Positions 33,259 through 41,999 of a DNA stretch of 60,664 nt are shown here, piece by piece (within the stretch, counting starts at the first letter, position 1; each line of letters starts with the position of its first letter). Below the pieces are notes generated by a model that was given only the letters and a program-made list of their open reading frames with translations, did no database searches and was not told the origin of the DNA. Source of the stretch: Planctomycetota bacterium (GTDB lineage Bacteria > Planctomycetota > Phycisphaerae > WQYP01); assembly GCA_021810145.1 (NCBI GenBank), contig JAJZJL010000008.1:1-60664 (forward strand). Reading direction: 5' to 3'. The position numbers were made by a program, and so were the translations under genes.

Positions 33259-33501
33259 CGTGGGCCCCGGGGTAGGGAGGTGGCCAGGTAAAGCGTGCGG
33301 TGTTCAAGTAAAGTGGCCCAGTAGATTTCGGGAGGACAGCAGTTGTAGTAGCGGCGCTTCGCCGAGCGAAACCGGGTCGTGGTTAGTTAGTGGAAATGGA
33401 AACGCCTTTAATGGTCGTTGCACCGTGGTTGATGTGGCGTAATACGGGTGGTGCCCTGAAGCCGGGGAAGTTACAATCACAACTGCCCAGGAAACACAGC
33501 T
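33259..33501. other. Spacer between RHS cassettes
   Basis: A 243-base stretch with no gene that I can support. It separates the CT1 cassette from the next RHS module. Confidence 0.35.
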
Positions 33502-34806
33502 GTGGATTATGGCATGGTCGCAACAGATGAAAAAATTTGGCAAACCAGGCTCGGCGGAAAACACCGCCGGGCGGGTGCCGCCGCATGCAGCGCACTGGAA
33601 AAATCCGTGGGCTCGTTTTCGCGAGCCTTCACCCGTGACCAGCCTATTGGCATACGCGGAAGCAACCTCGGCGACGTAGCCGATCAAAGCCTGAGCCTCG
33701 ACATTGGTTATGCACTGTTGAGGCAGGAGCCGAAATCCCGATTGTCCGAAGGAGCGGCGTTTCGGGAGACGCGCTATACCTCGAACGGTTCAACCCAAAC
33801 CGAAACGGCCAATGCGCAGAACCAGATTACTTCCATCAGTGGCAGCACGGCACCCACCTACGACGCCAATGGAAATATGACCACCGACCAAGCCGGCAAC
33901 ACGTATACCTACAACGCGTGGAACCAGTTGGTGGAGGTCAAGAATGCCGGCGGGGCGGTGATTGTTCAATATTCCTACAATGCTCTGGGGCAGCGAACCA
34001 GCGAAAGCTACCCCGTTGCGGCCGCCGGCATCCCGGCCGGGACGGTCAAATACCTTTATTACAGCGCTTCATCCATTCCGCAGGTCATTGAAGAACGCTG
34101 GAACGGCACGGCCTCAAACGATGTGCAATACCAGTATGTCTGGTCGGCAAGCTATGTCAATGCGATGATCCTGCGCGACACATACAGCGGCGGCACGCTG
34201 CAGGGCAACGATCGCATCTACACCGCATACGATGTGAACTACAACGTCACGTCACTCGTCGGCTACAACAGCACCACTCAGTCATGGGGCGTGGTCGAAC
34301 GGTTCGCGTATTCACCATACGGCACGGTTACCGATCTTGCTCCGGGGTGGTTCTCCCAATCCGACCAGCTCTATTGGCAATACATGTACCAAGGCGGAAG
34401 ACATGACCCCGTCACGGGCTTGTACCATTTTGATCACCGGGAATACAGTGCAAGTCTAGGCACATGGACCTCGCAGGATCCCCTCGGGTATACTTATGGT
34501 CCGGATGTATACGAATTCGAAGGCGGTAGCCCCATTGATAACCTCGATTGGCTGGGCGAGGGCCACAGAAAAAAGGGCGATCTGAATAAGCACCAGCACG
34601 GACAGAACCACGGTAGAGGCAAGGCCGAAAATTTTAAGAGGCGCAATAAGCGGGGACGGGATGCGCAGGCAGGTGCCGACGGAAGAAGGCTGGGCGTAGC
34701 TAAGCAGATATGCAAATCGGCGGCAGAGGGGGCTGCGGCCGGTGCTACAACTGCAGTGATTGTAGAAGGTCTTATAATCATTATCGGCCTTCCAGTAGGC
34801 TTTTAG
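33502..34806 (+). CDS. Truncated YD-repeat/RHS protein with C-terminal domain CT2
   Basis: A 434-residue RHS module. From about residue 66 it carries YD-type repeats (TYDANGNMTTD, YTYNAWNQLVEV, YSYNALGQR) and the conserved core end HDPVTGLYHFDHREYSASLG, TWTSQDPLGY with SPIDNLDWLG near residue 350. The first ~65 residues come from unrelated DNA, so the RHS shell is far shorter than a full one and has no signal peptide. The ~80-residue C-terminus is strongly basic (HRKKGDLNKHQHGQNHGRGK) and ends in a hydrophobic segment (TTAVIVEGLIIIIGLPVGF). The toxin type is not recognised. A Sel1-repeat gene follows after 39 bases. Confidence 0.72.
   Translation: MDYGMVATDEKIWQTRLGGKHRRAGAAACSALEKSVGSFSRAFTRDQPIGIRGSNLGDVADQSLSLDIGYALLRQEPKSRLSEGAAFRETRYTSNGSTQTETANAQNQITSISGSTAPTYDANGNMTTDQAGNTYTYNAWNQLVEVKNAGGAVIVQYSYNALGQRTSESYPVAAAGIPAGTVKYLYYSASSIPQVIEERWNGTASNDVQYQYVWSASYVNAMILRDTYSGGTLQGNDRIYTAYDVNYNVTSLVGYNSTTQSWGVVERFAYSPYGTVTDLAPGWFSQSDQLYWQYMYQGGRHDPVTGLYHFDHREYSASLGTWTSQDPLGYTYGPDVYEFEGGSPIDNLDWLGEGHRKKGDLNKHQHGQNHGRGKAENFKRRNKRGRDAQAGADGRRLGVAKQICKSAAEGAAAGATTAVIVEGLIIIIGLPVGF
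33696..33879. repeat. 184-base block shared by two RHS modules (copy 1)
   Basis: Matches 36238-36421 with about three differences over 184 bases, far closer than the flanking RHS sequence. It encodes LDIGYALLRQEPKSRLSEGA and onward to the YDANGNM repeat. The stretch GYALLRQEPKSRLSEGAAFR does not look like YD-repeat sequence and may be an in-frame insertion. Confidence 0.85.
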
Positions 34807-34845
34807 CGGGGGCAGCAAAGATAAGCCCTCTTTAAGACAGTCGAA

Positions 34846-35742
34846 ATGCCGGACAATATGAAAAACACAGGGAACCGTCGAGTCGCCGAAGCTAAGGCCC
34901 ATAAAAAGAGAATGGGCTCATCTCTTCTTTTTAGGGACGCAGAAAACTTGTACTTCGGTACTGGTCGTAGGCGAAATCTGAATAAAGCGTTATCCCTGTA
35001 CCTGGCCGCTGCGAAACTTGGACATATTGCCGCGGCCCGCAACGCCGCCTGGATGCTCAGCACGGGCGACGGTGCATGCAGGTCCCCGAAGATATCCGCT
35101 GAACTTTTCCGGTTTGCGGCTGAACGCGGCGATTCATATTCCCAATATCGGTTAGGAATGGTTCTTCGCGACGGATGGGGGGTGCGGCGCAACCTGGCAG
35201 AGGCAGTTTCTTGGTTCCGGAAAGCCGCCGGTGGTAATGATCGCGACGCCATGCACGAATTGGGGTGGGCATATCTGCGCGGAAGGGGGATCGGACGTGA
35301 TATCCGAAAGGCATTTCATTGGTTCAGAGAGTCAGCCATAAATGGCGATCCGATTTCAATGTGCAACGTGGCCGACATGTATCTGTGGGGCGATGGCGTG
35401 CCCCGGAACCTCTCGAAAGCGTTTTATTGGTTCCGCGAAGGTGCGCGGAGTGGCGAGGTTCGCTCAATGTACGAACTTGGCGTGTGTTACGAGCATGGCG
35501 AGAGCGTGCCCGCAAACCCGCGCCGGGCGGTGTATTGGTACCGCAAGGCCGCGCAGGCGGGGCACCGGCGAGCACAATACAATTTGGGCCTGTGCCTGCT
35601 CCGCGGGGAAGGGGTGAAACGGAATTTCGATGAAGCGGTTGCGTGGTTGCGAAAAGCCCGCTCGCAGGGCCACAAAGGGGCGGCCAAGGTGTTAAACCAC
35701 CTGCGTACGAGAGACGGGCGGAAACTCGAAATGAGCCGGTGA
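34846..35742 (+). CDS. Sel1-repeat protein next to an RHS C-terminus
   Basis: A 298-residue soluble protein built from about six or seven Sel1-like repeats of ~36 residues. Clear units include AAARNAAWMLSTGDG, SQYRLGMVLRDGWGVRRNLA, AMHELGWAYLRGRGIGRDI, SMYELGVCYEHGESVPANP and AQYNLGLCLLRGEGVKRNFD, each followed by an AxxWxRKAA-type helix. The fold is an alpha solenoid used for protein binding. No signal peptide is present. It follows the RHS-CT2 gene by 39 bases, so it could be the immunity or accessory protein (inference). Two possible ATG starts (34846, 34858) lack a clear ribosome site. Confidence 0.85.
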   Translation: MPDNMKNTGNRRVAEAKAHKKRMGSSLLFRDAENLYFGTGRRRNLNKALSLYLAAAKLGHIAAARNAAWMLSTGDGACRSPKISAELFRFAAERGDSYSQYRLGMVLRDGWGVRRNLAEAVSWFRKAAGGNDRDAMHELGWAYLRGRGIGRDIRKAFHWFRESAINGDPISMCNVADMYLWGDGVPRNLSKAFYWFREGARSGEVRSMYELGVCYEHGESVPANPRRAVYWYRKAAQAGHRRAQYNLGLCLLRGEGVKRNFDEAVAWLRKARSQGHKGAAKVLNHLRTRDGRKLEMSR

Positions 35743-35857
35743 CGGCCGTATCTGCGTGAGCCGTCTAATTGGGTGAAGGAACTGGAAAAATTGAGCGAGT
35801 GGCCACGGCAGGGTAAAATAGCGGACGACCAAATTTGAAAGACTGGACAGGCAGATA

Positions 35858-37414
35858 ATGGTAGCGGCGACGGAAAAAAATAGAAGTTCAAAACGCTTAT
35901 GCAAACACAGACACTTTGCCGGTTCTCCGCTATCCTCGGATTCCCCGGTGGTGGATCACTTCGTGTCTTTGAGCCTTCGTGGTGAAACCGGTTCCATTGG
36001 TTCCGGCGGGGATCAGTATATTGGCCTCGATCAGTTTGGCCGGATTGTGGATCAGAATTGGATTAACTCCGCCGCCGGCGTCAGCACCAACAATTTGACG
36101 TATTCTTACGATGCCAATTCCAATGTTACCGCCGAGAACAATTTGCTGGATACGGCCTATTCGCAAACGTTTACCTACGATCAGCTTAACCGCCTGGCAA
36201 GCAGCACACAGGGCGGGTCGGCCTACCAATCCTGGAACCTCGACATTGGTTATGCACTGTTGAGGCAGGAGCCGAAATCCCGATTGTCCGAAGGAGCGGC
36301 GTTTCGGGAGACGCGCTATACCTCGAACGGTTCAACCCAAACCGAAACGGCCAATGCGCAGAACCAGATTACATCCATCAGTGGCAGCACGGCACCCACC
36401 TACGATGCCAATGGCAATATGGCCTCCGGAAGTTTAACGTCGCAGCCTGCTGCGAGTGTCACCATGGTCTACAATGCGTGGAATCAACTCGTATCCGTGT
36501 CCAACGCCGCCGGGCAGGTCATCGCCCAATACACGTACAATGCGATGGGCTACCGTATCACGGAAACCTATCCGCAGGGTGGGAACGGCATCGCGGCGGG
36601 AACCGCGCTCAATATTTATTACGATTCGTCGTGGCAGGCTATTGAGACTCGCACCGATGGCACAGCCAGCAGCAACGTGACATCGCAAACAGTATGGTCC
36701 GCGGCGTATATCAACGCCGTTGTGCTCCAGGATACATATTCCGCCGGCGTGATTCAGCCGAACAGCCGGCTGTATTTCCTGCAGGACGCCAATTGGAATA
36801 CCACTGCAATTGCTGGCCTCAGCCGCAGCAGTTGGCAGGTGATACAAAGATATGTATATAGTCCCTACGGCACGGTTACCACTTTGGACGCCGGTTGGAT
36901 GCCACAGGGAACCCCACCCGGTATCAGCAATCTCTATCAAGGCATGACGCTCGACCCGGTGACCGGATTATATTATGCCCGCAACAGAAACTATTCACCG
37001 TCACTTGGCAGATTTATCTCCCAAGATCCCTTGCGATATATCAACGGTGCCAACACGTATCAGTTTGTGATGAGCAACCCGGTGGGAAATGTGGATCCGT
37101 GGGGATACAAATCGATTGGCCCGCTGCCGCCTGGCATTACCCCAGTTCCTAACCCGGCACCACCGGGAGGCCACACACCAACCCTCCCTGGCGGCCCCCC
37201 GAAGGGGAAGCCAGGCGGCAAAATCACGGGCACCGTTAATCCAACGAACGGGGCGTGGGGCCTCGGTGGAACGCTCTGGATACAGGTATGCCCGCTGCCG
37301 CCCTGGTTCCCGGCGCCGCCGGGCTCGGGGATCTGGGTCGGCGGGGCGGTATCAGGTGGCCCCCATGGCAAGCCCCATACGGGCGGCTTCATCGGGATTG
37401 GAGGTACGTTCTGA
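35858..37414 (+). CDS. YD-repeat/RHS protein with Gly/Pro-rich C-terminus (CT3)
   Basis: A 518-residue RHS module. The first ~50 residues look like read-through of repeat-type spacer. From about residue 55 YD repeats follow: GLDQFGRIVDQNWINSAAG, YSYDANSNVTAENN, FTYDQLNRLASS, TYDANGNMASG, MVYNAWNQLVSV and YTYNAMGYRITE. The core end is NLYQGMTLDPVTGLYYARNR with SLGRFISQDPLRY and NPVGNVDPWGY (near residue 415). The last ~100 residues are glycine/proline-rich (LPPGITPVPNPAPPGGHTP and onward to GGFIGIGGTF) with no recognised toxin motif. The stop overlaps the next start (TGATG). It may be a fragment of a larger ancestral RHS gene. Confidence 0.75.
   Translation: MVAATEKNRSSKRLCKHRHFAGSPLSSDSPVVDHFVSLSLRGETGSIGSGGDQYIGLDQFGRIVDQNWINSAAGVSTNNLTYSYDANSNVTAENNLLDTAYSQTFTYDQLNRLASSTQGGSAYQSWNLDIGYALLRQEPKSRLSEGAAFRETRYTSNGSTQTETANAQNQITSISGSTAPTYDANGNMASGSLTSQPAASVTMVYNAWNQLVSVSNAAGQVIAQYTYNAMGYRITETYPQGGNGIAAGTALNIYYDSSWQAIETRTDGTASSNVTSQTVWSAAYINAVVLQDTYSAGVIQPNSRLYFLQDANWNTTAIAGLSRSSWQVIQRYVYSPYGTVTTLDAGWMPQGTPPGISNLYQGMTLDPVTGLYYARNRNYSPSLGRFISQDPLRYINGANTYQFVMSNPVGNVDPWGYKSIGPLPPGITPVPNPAPPGGHTPTLPGGPPKGKPGGKITGTVNPTNGAWGLGGTLWIQVCPLPPWFPAPPGSGIWVGGAVSGGPHGKPHTGGFIGIGGTF
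36238..36421. repeat. 184-base block shared by two RHS modules (copy 2)
   Basis: Second copy of the block at 33696-33879. Here the block follows natural RHS sequence (SAYQSWN), while in copy 1 the DNA just upstream is unrelated. The near-identity suggests recent gene conversion or duplication. Confidence 0.85.
37039..37105. repeat. 67-base RHS tip repeat shared with 32461-32527
   Basis: Two differences over 67 bases. The identity stops just after the codons for VDPWG, the point where C-terminal domains change in RHS proteins. This is the sort of short homology that allows tip exchange. Confidence 0.82.
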
Positions 37415-38475
37415 TGGCCAGAGTGATCCGTGCCAGCGCCGAGACTACCAAGATCATCGGATGGGCCGCGCTAATTTCGGCACAGATGAGTGCCGTGATC
37501 TGCACTGCAGCCTGTCCGGCAGCGGTTCCACAAACGGCATCGCTTTCACACCGGACCGGTATGGCCGCAGATTCTGGCTTCGGAAAGGTGCTAGGGCTGC
37601 TCAATGGGAGGCACCCCTTCCTCGACCTGACCCGCAAATCAGCGCTCAAGAGCTTCCACTTTACGTTTGGCCTGTCAGGGGCGCCGGCCGGGGGTAGGAC
37701 GGGCCGGGCGGCCCCTCGGCCGTCTGTCGAGATTCGCTTCGTTCGTGACCACAGGGCTTACGCTGCGATACTTTTCTTCGCTGGCGGCCCATGTTTGTAC
37801 GGTACCACGGACGGAACACGTAGCTTCCTAGCAATGGTAGACCCCGCCACGCCTTCCTCCGTTTTAGCCGCGCACGCTGGCTTCGTATACTTCGCCGCTA
37901 TGTTGGCGGGGAAATCTGCCGTTGACATGAGAACACTTGCCGCGGGCCTGACGTACCAGTTTGGCGTCACGACGCGTGCCCACGAGCCAACAGTGTGTCT
38001 TCGGGCGTTTGGCTTTATTCGGGAAAAGCTGCGTGCTGCAGATGCGGTGCAGTTTAATTTATCGCCTTCCCCGACGCTAGTGCTCGGGTGGCCCAATGCA
38101 CGGCAAGCTGCAGAAGAAAGCATGAGGGCAAGGTTTGAGTTGCGCAGAACTGCCCTATTTCCGCTGAGGAGTCTGGTCATCACCCTCCGTCGCGGTGGCC
38201 GCATTTTGGGAACCGGCTGGATTTCGCATATCGGCCCCGGAGTTGGGCGCAGCGGGCCAGCCACACACCAGATCGCGGGCCTGGAGTCGCGTGCAGGGCT
38301 ACCTTGGCGTGCCTGTAAGTCAACGACGTTGTACCGGCGCTTCGAGCGTTTTCTACTCCGGAGGGAGAAGCCGCCACCATTGAGTCGGGGATTCATCGCT
38401 CTCCGTAGGCGATTCCTTAAGTGGGCAATTACTCCCGATGCGGTTAGGGCCCACGCAGCCAAGCCAAAGAGGTAG
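37414..38475 (+). CDS. Unknown protein coupled to RHS-CT3
   Basis: A 353-residue protein starting at ATG 37414, which overlaps the RHS stop (TGATG) and has GGAGG nine bases upstream, so translation is coupled. Residues 13-38 are moderately hydrophobic (IIGWAALISAQMSAVICTAA). The rest is rich in Arg/Ala with strands such as YAAILFFAGGPCLYG and LVITLRRGGRILGTGWISHI. I recognise no family. By position it is a candidate immunity or effector-accessory gene of the CT3 cassette. Confidence 0.55.
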   Translation: MARVIRASAETTKIIGWAALISAQMSAVICTAACPAAVPQTASLSHRTGMAADSGFGKVLGLLNGRHPFLDLTRKSALKSFHFTFGLSGAPAGGRTGRAAPRPSVEIRFVRDHRAYAAILFFAGGPCLYGTTDGTRSFLAMVDPATPSSVLAAHAGFVYFAAMLAGKSAVDMRTLAAGLTYQFGVTTRAHEPTVCLRAFGFIREKLRAADAVQFNLSPSPTLVLGWPNARQAAEESMRARFELRRTALFPLRSLVITLRRGGRILGTGWISHIGPGVGRSGPATHQIAGLESRAGLPWRACKSTTLYRRFERFLLRREKPPPLSRGFIALRRRFLKWAITPDAVRAHAAKPKR

Positions 38476-38485
38476 AAAACGGGTT

Positions 38486-38579
38486 ATTGTCAAACATTGT
38501 GGATTGCCTGAACCAGGCGGTTGATTCTCTGCCTCCATTTTCGAATTCTATTCCTGCCAATACATCCGCAATTAATTCC
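38486..38579. repeat. 94-base dispersed repeat, copy 1
   Basis: Ungapped match to 38987-39080, about 80 of 94 positions. It starts ATTGTCAAACATTGTGGATT and ends ATTCC. A 23-base piece of the same repeat is at 5035-5057. No gene is associated with it. Confidence 0.72.
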
Positions 38580-38986
38580 GGGCTTGGCCGGCCCCGCAAG
38601 CGGTGGCCTTGGCGTAGGCGCTGATCAGACTGGCCGCGAACGCTCCCCGGTCACACGTTCAGCGTGTATTCCGGGCGATATAAAACCTCGGCAGCGGAAA
38701 CCACCACAGACCCCAGAACTTCAACTGATTTGGAATGGGTCGCGAAAGCAGGCGCGGTGGCACAATTTGCTTAGCACGTTCGGGAGGCACTTTTTGGAAT
38801 ACGAACATGGTTGCATTGGCAATTGCAAAATTTCAAAATGGCACGTGAAGCTGGCGAAACCCTGCGTTCTTTCCCACCTCAACATACCTCCGTTTCCTCC
38901 TTGTAAATAACCGTAAATAAAAAGGATCAGAGAGGAGCGTTTTTCTTACAAAGAGGTACAGGAGGTGGGGGAGGAAGCTCAGAGAT
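38580..38986. other. Spacer between the two 94-base repeats
   Basis: About 400 bases with scattered short open frames and no support for a gene. Nothing recognised. Confidence 0.35.
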
Positions 38987-39080
38987 ATTGCCAAACATTG
39001 TGGATTGGCTGAGTCAGGCGGCTGATTGTTTGACTCCATTTTCGAATCTGATTCCTGCCAATACATTCGGAATTCATTCC
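38987..39080. repeat. 94-base dispersed repeat, copy 2
   Basis: Second copy of the repeat at 38486-38579. The two copies lie in the same orientation 501 bases apart. Confidence 0.72.
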
Positions 39081-39383
39081 AAGCCATTAAGCTTCTGAAT
39101 GCCCCTTTTGGCACACCGTCCCGGCGCGGATACGGGGGGGGCGTCAACGAGTCCCGGCGCGCCGGGAAACAACGATTCTCGGCACATGGGACAGGTACCG
39201 AATCTACTGACCAGCCACTGTAATCGTGCCTTCGTGGCGACAAACCTTTTTATTCACAAAGATGCCGAAAGAAATTACCAACCGCAAAGAATTGGTTAGG
39301 TAATCAAATGCTCTTCGTGTCTTTGTGTCGTTGTGGTGAGAAAACGTTCTAATTCACAAGGGGGAAGCCGAGGGCGACTCGGC

Positions 39384-39458
39384 GAGCAACGACCAACGAC
39401 CAACGACCAACGACCAACGACCAACGACCAACGAGTAACGAGCAACGAGCAACGAGCA
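39384..39458. repeat. Heptamer microsatellite
   Basis: About ten tandem seven-base units, six of them ACGACCA, followed by ACGAGTA and three ACGAGCA variants. The unit length of seven shifts the reading frame at each copy, so it is not coding. It lies in the same spacer as the next microsatellite. Confidence 0.9.
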
Positions 39459-39482
39459 GTTATTCCCGGCACGCGGGGACAG

Positions 39483-39612
39483 GTACTGAATTTACTGATT
39501 AATACTGAATATACTGACCAATACTGCCAATACTGACCAATACTGCCAATACTGACCAATACTGCCAATACTGACCAATACTGCCAATACTGACCATTAC
39601 TGCCCATGCTGT
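39483..39612. repeat. 19-base microsatellite (TGACCAATAC-TGCCAATAC)
   Basis: A tandem of about four to five 19-base units made of TGACCAATAC plus TGCCAATAC, with degenerate edges. It is AT-richer than its surroundings. No gene or spacer structure is associated with it. Confidence 0.88.
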
Positions 39613-39860
39613 TAACACTGATAATACTGTCTCCGTGGAATTCGTGGTTTAGAATTCTGAACCTGTCCTGGCGCACCGGGACTTCCCGTGGGGGCTCATG
39701 TTGCCGGATTGGTTCTGGTGGCTGGAGCTTTCGGGCCAATCTTTGGGGGCGATTGTCGGCGTTTTGCACTCAGATGTGCGATGTGATTGTGGAACACAAT
39801 CATGAAATAATACCGTGGTTGTTCAGCGGTGGTTAAGGCGACAAGATTCTCCGCGCGGCA

Positions 39861-41591
39861 CTAATATCGCCAACTGGTGATGTCGGCCCCTTTTGGCGCA
39901 GTTGCCAGCATGTGTTTGACCATTGCCGGAATTTCGCGCAATGGCGCGGTCATGGCGCTGTGTGCCGCCGACATGTTCGGCCCGCCTCCCCACCAACCGT
40001 GCGGCTGGCCGGGGCCGTATTCAAACGTGCCGCTGACATGCGGGTGGCGGGTTCCGGCCAGAAAGTTCTGGAGCATCCGGACCGCATTGTTGAGGTAAAA
40101 CGTATCCATGGTTCCGACAGTCAGGTGGAGTTTACCCTTCAATTCCGGGCCGATGGTCCGCCAGTGTGTTTTGAGATAATGGCACAGATCATAATGCTTG
40201 CGCCAATACATTGCGGTTTTTCGATTGATTTGGCCGGTCAGTGGATTCCAGATCGGCGCGGGGTATCCATTTGGCCCCACCGGACCGAACACGGCCTGCC
40301 ATGCGTCAAACTGGCGAGATGAACGCCCCTTGGATCCCAGAACGCGTTCCCGGAGCATTTCGCGAGCCATGGTTGTAATAATGGATCCGTCGGTAAGCCG
40401 GGCGGCCGGGCGGGGAACGCGTGAAAATGGGCCGAGATTCCAGAAGGCATTGCGGTCGCGGTAAAGATCGACAGCCATAAAGGCATGAAAATTCACCGGA
40501 TCCGGGCATGCCACCCACGCTCCGTTGAATTCGCGCGGATAAAATATCTGCGAAGCCAGCGCTTCCCATCCGCCGGTGGAATATCCGTAAAGTGCCCTGG
40601 CCCAGCTCTGTCCGATTCCGCGATACTTTTGTTCCACAAACGGGATCAGTTCATGTACGATCGCATCGCCGTAGGGGCCCACGTTGGCCGAGTTCACGGC
40701 ATAGGAATCGTCATAATATGGATTGGGGCTTTGAATAATGAGAATCAGAACATGCGGCAACGTGCCCGATTTCCAGGCCTTATAGAATTGATACTCATAT
40801 TGCGCCAGCAAATCGGTATGGCCGGTTGAATCTGCCGCCGGCGGTGTGGAGGTCATGGAAATCGGAACGGCGAACTGGCGCTGAAAATGCCCCTCATAGA
40901 CAATCAACGGATAATGCGCATTGGGATGCGAGTACCAGCCGGCCGGCAGTTGCACCATCGCTCCCAGATACATCGGCCGGCCCCAGAAACGGCTGAGTAC
41001 CGGACTTTCCATGCGGAAGCGCTTGAGATAGCGGGTGCTGTGCAGCACCGGCAGCGGTTTAATGATGTGATTCAATGTCAGGTGAATCGTACCCGGCCGG
41101 TCCGGATTGAAATAGACGCGTTGCGGGGTGCTGTATAAATTTCCGGGTTTTCGGTTCCATTGCTGGCCCTCGCCCTCATCATTGGGCAGCTTGACTACCG
41201 CACCATCGGATAGATGGAAGGTTGTATAGACGTTAAATAATGCCTGCACTTCGTAATGCCCCGCAGGCACGTTCCTCATGCTTTTAATTGGATAACCCAG
41301 TGAATGGCCGCCGATTATTTCCGGTTCCCCCGCTTTCCATTGATTGCACTGATGTCCGAATATTTCGGCGGTTTCTATGCTGTCATTGACCTCAAAGCGC
41401 GGTTGCCGGCCGCCATTGGCCGCGAGTATGACATACAGCCGCCCCTGTAACGGCCTTCTGCGCACGGCGTGCGGAAAAGTCACGCTGAACCGCAATCCTG
41501 GGGCGGCGCGTACATGGGCCGGCCCAGGCAGCAGGGCGATAGCGCACATGGTTAAAATGAAACTTCCGCCGTAAAGTCGAGGCAATCGCAT
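39861..41591 (-). CDS. Secreted esterase-family alpha/beta hydrolase
   Basis: A 576-residue exported hydrolase. A signal peptide covers about residues 1-29 (FILTMCAIALLPGPAHVRA). The first ~190 residues form a beta-rich domain; the hydrolase part resembles the enterochelin esterase/putative esterase family, with GDAIVHELIPFVEQKYRGIG followed by the nucleophile motif LYGYSTGGWEALA (near residue 340), a mid-domain DxxN-type loop, and a late GQPHGWWGG that may hold the histidine (near 540). Likely targets are acyl or feruloyl esters on polysaccharides (inference). ATG 41591 has AAGGA seven bases upstream. It lies downstream of the sulfosugar operon on the same strand, 408 bases from the aldolase. 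Confidence 0.82.
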   Translation of the reverse strand: MRLPRLYGGSFILTMCAIALLPGPAHVRAAPGLRFSVTFPHAVRRRPLQGRLYVILAANGGRQPRFEVNDSIETAEIFGHQCNQWKAGEPEIIGGHSLGYPIKSMRNVPAGHYEVQALFNVYTTFHLSDGAVVKLPNDEGEGQQWNRKPGNLYSTPQRVYFNPDRPGTIHLTLNHIIKPLPVLHSTRYLKRFRMESPVLSRFWGRPMYLGAMVQLPAGWYSHPNAHYPLIVYEGHFQRQFAVPISMTSTPPAADSTGHTDLLAQYEYQFYKAWKSGTLPHVLILIIQSPNPYYDDSYAVNSANVGPYGDAIVHELIPFVEQKYRGIGQSWARALYGYSTGGWEALASQIFYPREFNGAWVACPDPVNFHAFMAVDLYRDRNAFWNLGPFSRVPRPAARLTDGSIITTMAREMLRERVLGSKGRSSRQFDAWQAVFGPVGPNGYPAPIWNPLTGQINRKTAMYWRKHYDLCHYLKTHWRTIGPELKGKLHLTVGTMDTFYLNNAVRMLQNFLAGTRHPHVSGTFEYGPGQPHGWWGGGPNMSAAHSAMTAPLREIPAMVKHMLATAPKGADITSWRY

Positions 41592-41999
41592 GCGTTGATC
41601 CTTCTGCTTTTATGGCACATGATGTTGCATGAATCAGATTCCAGCGAGGTTATACAGCCCGCCGCGCAAAATGCCGCCGGCCCGCGACCAATGGGCGGCT
41701 TCCGCCATAATAAGGGACGCCCAACATCGCACCGGCCGTGTTGGCACATTCAGTATGATGTCGCCGAACCCAATCCGGTAAGAGGATATGTTCCACGGGC
41801 GGATTGCCGCTGTCAACGCAACGGCGGGCACCACTTGGCGCATTTGCGGGGCAATGAATCCGCCCGGTGCGATTGCGCATGGGCCTCGCATGAAAAAAGC
41901 GCAGGCCCCGCTGCGTACTGATGCTGCGCGTGTGCGGATCAACCAGCTGCGCATGAAACGGATTTCAAACCCTGAAGAAGCACCAGACTCTGCGGGGTG
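41592..41999. other. Spacer between the aldolase and esterase genes
   Basis: About 408 bases without a convincing gene. It separates the end of the sulfosugar operon from the esterase. I saw no clear terminator hairpin with a T-run for the operon. Confidence 0.4.

Noticed and set aside
39384-39612. CRISPR array or iteron origin
   Set aside because: The units are 7 and 19 bases with no spacers and no replication gene nearby; they are microsatellites.
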